DNA of 64,000 nt from Lithospermum erythrorhizon (Eukaryota > Streptophyta > Magnoliopsida > Boraginales > Boraginaceae): assembly GCA_019722365.1 (NCBI GenBank), contig JADFUC010000663.1:31250-95249 (forward strand). Reading direction: 5' to 3'. A program made the translations under genes and the position numbers. The notes under the pieces are model-generated. The model saw only the letters and a program-made list of their open reading frames with translations, had not been told where the DNA came from and did no database searches. Each line of letters opens with the position of its first letter. Within the stretch, counting starts at the first letter, position 1. Positions 22,807 to 36,509 of the stretch are shown piece after piece.

Positions 22807-24994
22807 AGATTTCGATCATTACTATTATGCTTTATATTATACTAGCCAATTTCAAATTATTTTCTTGATGGCTTGAAGTTCACTTGCTATTATCTCATTA
22901 TATTCACTCAGACTTGGTTATTTAATGCCTAAACACGTCGCTGAAAGGTCCTTTCTCATCATTATATTTGATACATATTCTTCTGTAGTTTGGATCGGTG
23001 ATCTCCATAAATGGATGCATCAAGCATCACAAAACAAGTAGCGGCTCTAATGATAGGTTGGTTCTGGGCGAGGAGCAGGGCTTAAGTGTGCATCTTATAC
23101 ACGGAGGAAATGTCAATGATACCCAAAGAATAACTGTAGAGTGTAAGCAAGGAAAGAATGTAGTTCCAGGATATGCTTCATCTTGGATTTATTCCTTCCA
23201 AGTTCTCTTCCAGGTACCTGTTTGGTTTGTCCACCAATTACTATGTTATCTGATCTGATAATATGGTATAACTTCTTAGAAATAACAAATGTCGAGAGGC
23301 TTGAGTTCTTTTTAATTGTTAAATTAAAATTCCTTCCAAGAAAAAATATGTTTTTGCGAAAATTTCCTCCAGCTGCAGTTTTGATTTCACTAATATAAAT
23401 AACCGAATCACTCTTTGATGTAAGTGGAACAGTTATGAATCACCTAATATACCTTTTATTACAAAGCAGATGACTGCCGGGGCGGTGATGATTACTGACC
23501 TTGTTTACTGGTCTGTAATGTTCCCATTTCTTACCATCAGAGATTATGAGTTGAATTCTGTAAGTGCTTCTGAATTTATTTGGAGGTCTTTCTTCATTCG
23601 TATGATATCATTATAAAATATAGCTTAATGGCATAGAATACAACATGCTTGTACTAAATTTGGTCATTGCTTTTGTCAAACTGACGATCATTGTGCATCT
23701 GGACCTAATGTATTTTCTTCAGCTGACAGTGATTTCTCATTCACTTAATGGTATCTTGCTTCTTGGCGATACTGCTTTAAATTCCTTGGTAAATGTTCCT
23801 CCAAGATCCATATATTCATAGCCATCTATTATGAGAAGTTTCATCCAGTTGCCATTTCATTAAGAATATTTTAATATCTACTGATCATCATTTCAGAAAT
23901 TCCCTTGGTTCCGGATTTCTTACTTTATTTTATTGACTGGTGCTTACGTTGTCTTTGAATGGAGCACTCATGCCTGCACAAATCTATGGTAATTACGACC
24001 CCCCTTTATGGATGTTTTTTCAAGCAAAGAACTCATCGCAAATGCTTTTCAGTAACTGCTTCCCTTCTCAGGTGGCCATACCCGTTTCTGGACTTGTCAG
24101 TGTCATATGCTCCATTATGGTAAGCTCTGTTGCTCAACTCACTAAGATATTTCTCTACCGTGCAGAAATTTGAGTTACACTACTGTGTCTACTTGCAAGC
24201 ATATTCACTTTGAATCAATACTCTGGAAGTAAAACACAAGTTTCTTTTGTTTCTCCTGATATTTCTGCCCTTAGCATATGGTTGTCTGAGAGACCAAAAT
24301 GAGAGAAAAATATTTCACTGTAATAATTTGTTGGATCATTATCCCCACCATCATTTTTCAATTTAAAATAACAAAGGCATTCATGGGCACGGTTGTGTGT
24401 GTGCATTTCATATTTCACGGCATCTTGATCTATGAGGTCTTCCCTTCCATTCATAAAGCTTAGCAGTGACTATTGACATACATACATGTCAGCTGATAAA
24501 CTCATGAATATTAGTTTATCAAATTTGTGGATGTTAACAAATGATATCTTAATTCTAACTGGTTTGTTTGGTAATGGAAAAACCAGCTGACATATATTAG
24601 GACTTAGGAGAATCGCAGTTGAAAGCTTTGTCAACATTGTTCCAAGCTGATAGTTCTTGAAAAGCTATCGTTTGACATTCATTTGATAGTTCCAAGCTGA
24701 TAGTTCTTGAAAAGCTATCGTTTGGCATTCATTTAACAATTCAACGCATTCTATCTACTTGCATATAGAAAGGCTGGAATAAAGTAAAGTAATCCGTTGG
24801 TAATAGACCGTCCTAAAGTCTCTTTTATCAACCCCTTTCTTTGCGACACATTTTACTTACTGATGATCCTTTGCAGGTACTTGTTGGTTTTGTGTTTACA
24901 CTTCCCATGCTATGGGATATTTGCTGTGCTTGTGAAGACCAAGGAATACTTGTTATCCAGATGGTTTCCCGAGTCCTATGAACCTCTAAGATAA
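22202..24994 (+). CDS. Multipass membrane protein of the plant rolling-stone/FAR-17a-AIG1-like family (interrupted model)
   Basis: Recognisable coding exons: about 22202-22491, 22670-about 22697, 22989-23213, 23470-23559, 23723-23788, 23897-23988, 24072-24119 and 24877-24994 (stop TAA). Exons 3-8 join cleanly with GT-AG borders and keep frame. They encode hydrophobic helices and conserved blocks such as GAVMITDLVYW, HSLNGILLLGDTALNSL, KFPWFRISYF and WPYPFLDL...YAPLWY...PCYGIFAVLVK. These resemble uncharacterised plant transmembrane proteins related to Drosophila rolling stone; I recall this from the family and have not searched. Exon 1 reads LNWRVF, IWKCE and DDAWKPCLKEIHP, but in two frames. 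The donor after exon 2 is not recognisable because a CT/TA microsatellite follows. No initiator ATG could be fixed. It could be a real gene with assembly errors or a recent pseudogene. Confidence 0.7.
22706..22804 (+). repeat. Compound (CT)n(TA)n microsatellite
   Basis: About 45 bp of CT repeats with small interruptions, followed by more than 45 bp of perfect TA repeats. It begins only a few bases after the conserved coding block LTLVTIYL of the membrane-protein gene, where a splice donor is expected. Confidence 0.95.
24640..24739 (+). repeat. 50-bp tandem duplication in the last intron
   Basis: Two adjacent 50-bp units starting ttccaagctgatagttcttg differ at only one internal position. They lie in intron 7 of the membrane-protein gene and do not affect coding. 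Confidence 0.9.
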
Positions 24995-24999
24995 GAACA

Positions 25000-25928
25000 T
25001 ATCATCTTTCATCAGTCCTTCATATAACATCATAGCAAGGGAGATTGTCCTCTGTTACTGTATAGTCAAAAGAGCAATGGGTAATTGGAATGTGGAAGAA
25101 GTATAGATTGTCGAAAGATCAAACCAACTCTCATACGAGCTCCCAGTGGTTCATTCCATTTGGCCGTAAACTAGAGCTACTTTTGATTCTCGCGAATATT
25201 TTCTTCTTGGCTACTGAATCTTGGTGATTCTTTCTACTCTCAATGCAAAGATCGCTTTCTTCACGAGTACTTTCACCACTCCGCCAAATACGGATACACC
25301 TCCATGAGCTTTGGCAATATTTTGTTAATCATTCCATAATGGGTATGTGGATAATTTCTGCATTTTATTCTCTGAGTTCCATTCATATACTACTTATTGA
25401 AATTATTCATTTTTATTACTGACCTATCTACTCCACCTTAATGTCTCAGTTCTTCTGGTCATCTTTCTTTGTTTTCCTTAGGTTTTGACAATTCATAGAC
25501 TATACTAGCAATAAACATATTACTAATGTAAAAGGATTAAGAATGTTGATTACCATCAAGAGATGGTATTAACCAAGAATCCAAAACCGACGATATCGTG
25601 ATTTCGTCAATAGCCAAGTAGATAGAGGACGAAGTAATTGCAACTCAACTCATAGCAAGTTGAACAGTAATAAGACTATAACAAGCAGAAGCAAACTAAC
25701 ACAAGTTGCAATAAATTTCTAGTTATTACAGCCTTCGAATAACAACACTATATCAAACACGTTGGAGAGAGCCAAGAACAATGTTCTATAACCAACATAA
25801 TATGATAGACAAATGTAAATATATCATCTCATTGAACATTTAGAAGCTACATTGTATTGCATTGCAGAGACAGAACTAAAAGCTATGTCCTTATTGAAAC
25901 CATACTGATTAAAGTATGCATAATAGTC
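25000..25928. other. Intergenic region between convergent genes
   Basis: It contains the 3' flanks of the membrane-protein gene and, on the other strand, of the glutaredoxin gene. No open frame, RNA gene or repeat of note was found. Confidence 0.5.
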
Positions 25929-27292
<1,364 letters not shown>

Positions 27293-27560
27293 GATGATTT
27301 AATTGTTTGATTTTACAATTTGGTCAATACACAAATGAAAATTGCACCACTACTAGTCTACTACAACTACTTATATAATTAATTAATGATGGCTATATAT
27401 TACTGGGCAACACTATACACACCCAAATTCAGAATTTTAAGAAAACGATAATTTCGCCTCTTTAACGAAACTTTCTAACTACTACACTTACAACAGTAAG
27501 AAAATACTATTTCACGCACCCAATATACACTGTTTGGGTGTGTATAACAGCTGAGATATA

Positions 27561-27830
27561 ACTCCTCCATTTCATAATATAAGATTTTTTGAAGAATCGT
27601 TAGTTTATTCAAATTATAATTCTTCCTAAAATTTCAATATAAAAATTAATGCTCAAAAGCTTATTTTTATAATTGATCAACTCAAACAACATCTTATATC
27701 GATTTTCACTGCATAGTTCAGATGTAAAATAATAACTTATACTAACTATTTACATATTCCTAACGTTATATTAAATTTTGGTATATGTATAAAATTTTAA
27801 ACGCCGAAAAAATATGAAAATGTAGGGAGT
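27561..27830. mobile_element. Stowaway-like MITE
   Basis: Left end actcctccatttcataatat; the reverse complement of the right end begins actccctacattttcatatt. The 270-bp AT-rich interior lacks coding capacity. TA-rich flanks are compatible with a TA target site. It sits just upstream of the glutaredoxin start, between two minus-strand genes. Confidence 0.65.
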
Positions 27831-28436
27831 ATACTATACTAGAAACGGCTCAATGAAGGATCGAATCTTGCTGACAACACAAATATGCTCTGCGTTATTT
27901 GACTTTTGAACCCAATTTTTATTCTTCACCATCAACAACTGCAAGATTCCTCATAGTTATCGTGTTATCGAGGTGGGCTTAAAGGGATATTGGTTAAATT
28001 GACCGATATATACTTCACATATCTTAATAAGTTGATACCATCGAATTGTTACGTATAGAACAATAATTTCTACCGAATCTGAATTGATAATAAATTGAAC
28101 TAATAATCGAATCGAGTACCAAGCGCGTACAAATGCCCACAAAGTGATCCATATTTTGAACTTCAAAATGATTTCACTTTGCAGCACAAAGGTATTTAAT
28201 CATTTATTAGGAAAGGAAGACTCCAACAATGGAAGCATAATAATCCAAAACCTCCAACCATATAATTTACGACAACAAAATTGCCATTATTCCGAGAAAG
28301 GTTACAACTGAGAAGCAAGCTTGTTTCCTACAGTAACCTGTGCATGAAAAATGATTGTGGTATACATAATTCTCAAGCAAAACAAATCATTTATTTTCTC
28401 ATTTAACCTTATGAAAATAGAATATCACAATGTAAC

Positions 28437-31400
28437 TCAAGCAACTGCAGGTGTAGGCAGTTTTGTTGCAAGATTTTGTGCGACAGCATCGATGAACTCT
28501 TCAGTATTTAGATACAAGTCCCTGGTCACCCTGCAACAACAGACGCAGAGACAAATATTAAGGAAAGAAGCGTGGAGGAACTAGGGGCGGCGTAGGGGAA
28601 CAGTAGCACCCCCCACCCCAAATTGAAAAATAGAAATTTTACCATTCATTTATTCAAAAATTAAGTTTGTTCGGCCAACTAAATTTATATATTTTTCTTC
28701 ATTTATGAAGGCATGCTTTGCCCAGCTCCACGACATGGGAACTTCGGAAATAAGGACAGAGTGCAATTGCATCATATGGCTCAAATCAATTCCGGAGAGC
28801 AAAAGGAAGTTACTATTATCGTTCACTAGCTCATTCTTCTATTTTCTATTCTAACACACAAGCATGGATAAAGAAAATGCATGATTAGATTCAAGAAGCA
28901 AAAACTTACTTGGGTCCATGAACTAAAATGGCAAGATCTTTGGTCATCTTCCCGGACTCGACCGTCTCAATGCATGCGGACTCTAGGTTGCTCACAAATT
29001 CTGACAACATTTTGTCGTCATCTAGTTTCGCACTGAAAAATACGCATTATCCCAACTTACAAGTCAGTTGAATAATGACCAATAAAATGTTATACTGTAT
29101 ATCAAACAGGACAACCTTGCAATTTTATAAAATCTTAAATGGAGATAAAAAGTAGTGAAACCAACCGATGCCCCAATCCTCGTGTCCATGCAAAGATAGA
29201 AGCGATGCTGTTTGTACTGGTCTCCTGTCCCTTTTGATGCTGCCGGAAATGACGGGTCACAGTCCCATGAGCAGCTTCAGCCTCTAAGGTTTTGCCATCA
29301 GAGGCCAGCTGCAGATTTACATGCATAATTCGACATCAAATACAAATCAATCAGAATATATAGCTTGATGTGACAGAGTTTACTTACCAAAACAGATGTC
29401 ATGAGCCCTAGAGAACCGAATCCTGTTTGCATAAGAGTAGGAAGTCTGATCAGAAGCTTACAAGCAAGGAAAGGGGCAAAATAAAGAATTATGTGAATTT
29501 ACCGAACATGTGATTTGTATTATCTGCTTCTATTTTCCGAAGAAGAAAAACGAAGGAAATATATTTTTCTGAATCACCAAATAGCCTATACCCAACAGAA
29601 GTGAATCATTCACATTGGAATCCAAAAGTCATGAAAACAGGTTGCAAATTTATTAGCTATCCAGCAAATTTTCCATTAAAAATGAAAGTTCTCATTTATG
29701 TCCTGCTAACGTTACAGTTATATGATCCCTATTGGGTTTGAGAAAAGGAAAATCTTAATTTGATCAAATGACAACGCCATAAATCATAACCATGTACAAC
29801 CGTGTTCTATCAATCATTTTAAACTTTTATTACAGAAAAAAGCGACTTTAGAGTGCAGAGGTGTTAATATAACACTCAATGCTTGGAATCACACATTATG
29901 AAAGAAAACCTTTAGGACCATGTGATTTTGTCTGCCTAGACTTAACCACTATTAGATGTCAAAAAGGTTTTCAGTTAAGACATACTGTTTGTAGAACAAT
30001 AATATTAAGTGGGCATCCTACGTCAAATGAAAGAATATCAATTTCACCTTGTGCAAGCAAATCACTTTGAACATCTCCATCATAATTTTTACATGACCAA
30101 ACATATCCACCATCACTTTTCATTGCATAAGCAACCATGTCATCGATCAATCGATGCTCATACCTGAATTTGAGAGAGCAATCTCATCATATTCTGCAGA
30201 ATATTCACAAAAAAATCCCAAAAGATGCAATGCCTTGAAACAGAAATTTACCATATTGAGTGTTCCACAAACTTTTGTTTCCATTTCTCCTCATATACCT
30301 CTTGAAATATATCCTTGAACCTGAGGTGTTCAGAGAATAATGGTTGGTGTCCATTTCATAATTTTTAATTCAAATAATAAAAAATAAAAAAAGCAAACTA
30401 ATGCACCTTCCATCATATTTCTTAAGAATTGTATTCTTGGTGCTCAAGTAAAGTGGCCATTTCTTCGAAAATGCCATTGCCATTGATGCCTCAGCAAAAG
30501 CTCGAATAGACTAGCAAATCCAGCAATTTTTTCAGTTGAGAATAAATGTTACAGACAATCAGAAATCTTTATTTAAAAACACACCTCATCTACATTATAC
30601 ATGGCAAGTGCCACTCCAGGACCCTTGAAATTATAGACATCCAACTCCATAGGGGCTTCCCCATCTTCTGGAACTGAGTAACAATGGAAGAGTAAAAATC
30701 CCTCAAATTCTTAATTGTAAATAGTAAGTGTTAAAAAACTATTTTGACTAACCAAAAATCATTTTAAGCTTTCCAGGTCCTTTAATCACAGCATCAGTAG
30801 CACGATACTGATCACCAAAGGCATGTCTACCAATACAAATAGGTATTCTCCAGCCTGTTCATAAGGAATTAGCACACACCATGCATTTGAAATATCTGAA
30901 CAGACACGCAGAATGGAAAATTCATGCATTACCAGGAACCAATCTGGGAATATTATGGCATAAGATAGGTTCACGGAAAACAGTTCCTGAAAAGAGAGAT
31001 AAACCGATCCAAGACTTAATTATCGTGAAAAATCAACTATATAATCAAAATTAATGAGATATGCTACTAATTCTAATAAAATCCATTCAGTTCTATCTAA
31101 CATCTAATGTTGTGTGTTTGTAAGCTACACACCATCCAAAATATTTCTGATGGTTCCATTTGGACTTCGCCACATACTTTTCAACTCGAATTCCTTGACT
31201 CTGTCTTCATCTGAAACATTACGTATGAACATATACAAGATGAATAACAAGGCAAGAAAAACTACTACACAAGCTACATGTAGCTGCATTCAGAGAATGA
31301 GATGAAAACAAAAGAACATTATTGATTATCCAGTCGAGAAAATGAGCATTTTAGAATCAAAGGTCAGAAGAGTCCCAAGAGTGTTATACATCAACATCAA

Positions 31401-34400
31401 CATGCCCCAATGCCTCTGAAAGGCTTCCGCCTTAGGGGGGGTCGGATAGTACACAACCTTACATCTGTGACAACAGGGAGGTTGTTTCTGAATTGACCCA
31501 AGAGTGAAGTACAAACAGATACCTACTACTTCACAATAGATAAGTGTAGGTAGTGCAATGAGCCATTTTGATTTAGTCCATTATATCCAAGTCCCAAGAG
31601 TGCTATCTGATAAATATTTTGAACAACAAGTAATAAAAAATCCAAGAATACGTGCTATCTTGGAAGAAAAAAATTGTGATTCGATCCCCACTTGAAAACT
31701 TCTCATTTGACAAATTTCAGGTCTTATGGTATGAATATTTCTGAAGGAGAGGTATAATGTTGAAGCTGATCACACTAAAAATAGAAGAGGACAGTCAAAC
31801 TCACCTGGAGTAATAGTAGCACACTTGATGGCAACATTGTACCTGCCAAAACATAGACAGATGCGAGGATTAAACATACAAGAGCTATCTCAACTAGGGC
31901 TGTTAACTAGCTGAGTCGAACCAGATTTGGGACAATCCGGTTCGATTCGTAAATCAAACCGAATTTAAACAAATCGAATAAAAACGAATTTCGATTCAGG
32001 GTAACGATTCATAACCAGTTTGAATTACAAACAGAGCGAATTTCAATCCCGGTTTAACGAACCGGATAATCGAGCAATTAATGAATTGTTTCATAACAAC
32101 TCTAATATCAACAAGACGGAGAGATATTCTCTCAACACATAAGTGAAGGGTAAGCAGACACCCAATTGGGTGCTGCTTGGAATCAATAATACTATAAGGA
32201 TTCCACTAACTCCAATCTTCCCTTGCATTAAAATCCATAAAGTTTGAGATCATGTAAATAATACTATAATGTTTGTCATCACCTTTCGAATTAATTCATT
32301 TAGTAAGTAGCTCTTTCTGTTCTGCAAAAAAGATTCAAACAATTTGAGATGTCAAGTGGTAACATATTCTTATCCCTAAATGTTTATGCATATAACTCAA
32401 AGCATAACCCAAGTTCCACATCTCCAATCCAGACTCTGTACTGGCTAGCTTTGTCCTTGGCTCGTTTTCCAACTAGCAAAATCAATTGTAAGCATATTGA
32501 CTTGTAACTCTATAAAGCCCTGTAACTTCAGTAGAGTAACTTCTATAAGGCAAGTCAGTAGGTAGAAATTAGCATTACTGTCAATACCCACATTATGAAC
32601 GTTATCACATATTCAAGTGAATCACGTCTAATTCCTTCAAAAGAGCACACTAAATATTTTTCCAAACAACAATCACAAGATTCTCCAGCATTGAAATAGT
32701 AAAATGAATCACCACCAAATTAGACTATAGACAGGAGCGGATTAAGAGGGAATTCATGGTCACATGAATTCCCTCTGTCACAAAAGTGTCTCAGCTAAGT
32801 TGGAGAAATCTGTACTATTCGATGCAAAGAATCCTGTGTCCGATCCTTGGCAAATGCTTAAATTTTACTTTCGAAACATAATTAGGGTACAACAATCAAA
32901 ATGTTGCCAACTGCTCTTTTTTTCATCTATACCACAAAAAAACAATCAATGTGAGGTTACAGTTTCAGCTTCTTTCCTCCCTGCCATATACAAAAGTACA
33001 TACCATAATTATAGTTGAGCTTTTAGTTGTTTTGATAGGCATACATTTTTTAGTGTATTCATTTACCATCTCAATGAAGTAGAAATAGATTCTAAGATAG
33101 GTCATAAACAATCTCCACCTTGAAGGTTGGTGAGTTCTAGTTAATTTAATGATTTAAAAACAGAATTAGGAAAAAATAAAAATCCACTAACACATAGCAG
33201 ATGGAAACCCCAACTCCGAAAAATACCTATTCTCAATACCCAAAAAATTCTGGTTAAAAATAGAAACTACATTGAAAGTTGAAGGTAAACTTTACTCGTT
33301 GACTTACTTAAGAGTAGCTTCAGCACTTTCAACGGTGACTTGATCATCGGTAGCATCGCGATTCAAAATCCCCAAATCATAATACTTAATGTCCAACTCT
33401 AGATGTGGAAATATCAACTGCAACCACATTTCGACGGTTGAAATAAAAATACAAACAAATCATAACTAGTACTTGGCAAATAACATGATCAATAAAAAAT
33501 CTTACCTTTTCCTTAATCATTTGCCAGATGACCCTAGTCATTTCATCACCTAAAAGTCAATATCAAAAGCATTAAAAGGCAACACCATCCAGACCAGTGG
33601 AGGAAGTAGGGGGCACGTAAAGCAATTGCTCCTGAAAATTTGAAAATAAATTTTTTCTTATCTACCATTTTTATTCGATGTTGCATATCAAGCCAGAATC
33701 TCTACCATCAATTTATTTTAAACTTTATCTTAATATTATAAAATTATTTTCCAAGATGAATCTAATGATATAAATTTTATACTACAGTAATTAGTAATTC
33801 AATGATCAAAACTCCACCACCATATACAAAAATGTCCAATAAAAAAAACCTGGACGGAGTATTAAAACATACATTTTTAGTATATTTTTGAGTTAATTCG
33901 CCTCTAAAATTTTCATATATTTTTTCATTAGTGCTAATATTCGTCGTTTTTGTCCCTCGAATATAAAATTTCTGCCGCCACTAATCTTAACATGCTACTT
34001 AAAAGTTAAAAATATAGAGGCCGATGGCTGGTGCATTTTACCAAGCTTCCATATATAAGAAGTTCTGGTTCTAGTCTCGTTGTATTACATATCTTCACTT
34101 TTATCTTCGTAATACTTATTCTAATCAGATTAAGCTAAGAATTTCAGATTCGTAATTGTAATACTATATAATAATACTTCATCGCTTATTTACAAAAAAA
34201 AAAAATTAAAACATAGAGGAAAAGAGAGTTAAAAAAAGTGGTACCATCCATTTCGACGATGGGATTCTTGACTTTGATTCTATCGATTGATGATGCAAAA
34301 CATCTAATAGAGCAATTGTGTAGGCGACTATTAAAAGGTAAATTATTATTATTATTGAATAATAATAATTGATTAGTAGTAAATGTTGTTGGGTTTAGAG

Positions 34401-34494
34401 GTGAGATTAGTGAGGTGGATTTGTTGAGGGTGGTGGCGACGCCTGTCATGGTGGCGGAGCGGTGGAGCCTGCTGCTTACTCTCAGGAAATGCAT
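28437..34494 (-). CDS. NADP-dependent isocitrate dehydrogenase, organelle-targeted
   Basis: Fifteen exons on the minus strand, from 34494 down to the TGA at 28439-28437, join in frame to 482 residues: 34494-34245, 33549-33506, 33417-33308, 31842-31805, 31210-31133, 30986-30933, 30854-30753, 30673-30585, 30510-30407, 30320-30252, 30163-30048, 29422-29388, 29308-29166, 29032-28910 and 28530-28437. The enzyme converts isocitrate to 2-oxoglutarate, making NADPH. The mature part starts near [25 protein letters not shown] and [14 protein letters not shown] bind substrate. The signature [20 protein letters not shown] and then [12 protein letters not shown] are present. The first 70 or so residues are basic, rich in Ser, Thr and Asn and nearly free of acidic residues, typical of a plastid/mitochondrial transit peptide and absent from the cytosolic isoform of about 410-415 residues. 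All exon borders are GT-AG. Dual versus single targeting cannot be read from the sequence. Confidence 0.95.
31380..31515 (+). mobile_element. SINE-like fragment in an isocitrate dehydrogenase intron
   Basis: The blocks cttccgccttaggggggg, tcggatagtacacaacctta and gaggttgtttctgaattgac in this order resemble the body of plant SINEs (…GGGTCGGATGTACGCAACCTTACC … GAGGCTGTTTCC…). The head and tail are unclear and no flanking target duplication was identified. It lies in the intron between exons 4 and 5. Confidence 0.5.
31905..32085. repeat. Possible hAT-derived repeat in intron 3
   Basis: Begins ctagggctgttaactagctg and continues with repeated cgattcg/cgaatttcgatt motifs, the style of non-coding hAT-related repeats in plants. 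A matching far terminus was not found. Confidence 0.3.
33640..33862. repeat. Stowaway-like remnant in intron 1 of the isocitrate dehydrogenase gene
   Basis: The right end ctggacggagtatt, reverse-complemented, gives the Stowaway-type aatactccgtccag. The interior contains gatgaatctaatgatataaa, shared in altered form with other fragments in the window. The left end is not recognisable. Confidence 0.45.
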
Positions 34495-36298
34495 CACTAC
34501 TTGTTGTGATATCACCACCTTGTGCAATGTAGACTAAATATTTGGGGGTTGAGACCCACCTGCCACTTTGCCACCTAGGCTTCAATATTTTATCACTCTT
34601 TAAATCAAATTCGGATCATCTGTTATATATTTTTACCATATAGCTTACTCCAATTTATTTTAATCGATTTCTTCTCTCACATTATCTTAAATAAATATTC
34701 GATCTTAATTTCATTTCTTTAATTATATTATCAAAAAATTTTAAAAAAATTCATATTACGAAATTATTTTAAAGATTTAATCCAACGATATAAATTTTAT
34801 AATTTTTAAAAATAATTAATAATTAATTGGCCAAAAGCTCACTTCAAAAAAAGCCAAACGATAAACTAAAAGTGGACGTGTCTCGTGGCAACCTCAGAAG
34901 GAGTAGAAGAATGAAATATAAAATCAAAAACAAAGCTTGTACTATTTTAGCAAAGTATTGCATTCATATGCATCCGTGACAATCACCTTACCACTGTTAT
35001 TAAAGTTGGCGCTACTTGGTGCATCTACAATACTTTATTCACATGTGATATGTTTTACTCGCTCCTCCCTCCAAAGTCTAACCGGACATTTATGTATATT
35101 ATGCTGAAATTGACTTTAATTACTAATTATTCATTATTTTAAAGGGATATAAAATTTTATATAATTAGATTCTTTCTTTTTAAAAAATATATACTCTAAG
35201 AATAATTATATTCAAAGCCTTATATTAATATGCATAAATATTAATTATTTTGGATTGAATGGATTATCTCTTATTATTAAAAACAAACAATTCAATGTTA
35301 CGATCTTATAACAGAAAGAAAGGATTCTCCTTAAAAAAATTCTCTCTCCGACAACCGCCTTTGCTAGTTTTAAGCTTTCAATGCTAAGAAACAAAAAGTC
35401 AACACAAAAAAAACAGAATATTACAAGAATTTATTTCCCACTTCTTTCTAAAAAAATTGATAAAGAGTGATTCAATTTCAAAATATACATGTAAATTCTT
35501 TTAAGTAAGTCCAATAATATGTAACCTACAAAGTTTCTATTACCACCTCAGAAAGATTCACGAAGCCGTTAAAACCTGGGACTTATTACTTATAAGCAAA
35601 GAGTCTTAATTTAAAACAATTGTGAATAATAGATTCTAGAATTTGTAACCTCACCACAACCAAAGCTAATCAAAAAATTGATGCAAGATGGTAACCGGCA
35701 CTTATGGCCAAGTTGAGTAAAAAAAGTGCATTCAGAAAATTATTCAACGGAGGCATACTACAACCATTTCCCTCAACCGTACTAAGCAAATTTAAAAATA
35801 TCATGTAGATATGTGAGAGAAAACAAAGACATGGTTTCGCTTTCTGGCTCAACACCAACCGAACTGCAGCGAGAAAGCAAGTTTCCCATGATTCACTCAC
35901 GGAGCGCCCGTAAACCGCTAAGAAACTCAAAAATTCTCGCATTTGAAATGGATTAACAACGATGACAACGAAAAATTTGGAACAATACTTAAGACTCCAT
36001 TGTCATTGGGCATGCTATATTCCCTAACTGAAATATAAACTACATTCTAGATTCAAAAGAAAGACGGACGAAAAGAAATCAATATCTCAATCCACCGCTT
36101 AAACGAAAGGAAAAAGCGAGGCGTTTTAAATCAGATAACGCCAATAACAAGAAAATTAAAAGCACCAAGTTGATGGACCAAATGAGCTCCTCTGAAAAGT
36201 TACAAATTAGCTTAAAAAAGAAAAAGACACGTTTGGGAGATGTGTTCTTTTAAAAGCAGAATGAAGAACATTTAATTAAAAAAGCTAAAAAGTGATAA
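34495..36298. other. Intergenic DNA with MITE remnants
   Basis: Upstream of the isocitrate dehydrogenase start lies AT-rich DNA. The stretch about 34640-34850 (ttactccaatttatttt ... gatttaatccaacgatataa) and about 35055-35290 (gctcctccctccaaagtcta) resemble eroded Stowaway-like elements. A 90-codon minus-strand frame at 35670-35942 matches no known family and I do not call it. Confidence 0.4.
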
Positions 36299-36509
36299 TG
36301 TTATAAATTATCGCCCAAACACCACCAACCTAACCCAATTGTTGTCACCCCTCTTAATAACCTCGACCTAACCCCTAATATAGATTATATATATTACCTT
36401 TGTCATCTTCCAAAACGAAGCAAAAAAAAAAAGAATAAAGTCTTCATCTTAGTTGTTTTGTACACTCGAAAAACTTGTTCTTTTGTTCTCCCTCTCAATA
36501 AAAATATCA
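36299..36509 (+). repeat. 5' LTR of the 36-41 kb copia element
   Basis: Shares with 41269-41477 the blocks acccctcttaataacctc, gaataaagtcttcatcttag and ctcaataaaaatatc. The true right edge may lie further on because the copies diverge after aaaatatc. Confidence 0.75.

Noticed and set aside
35670..35942. 90-codon minus-strand open frame
   Set aside because: Hydrophobic translation without family resemblance, splice context or neighbouring exons.
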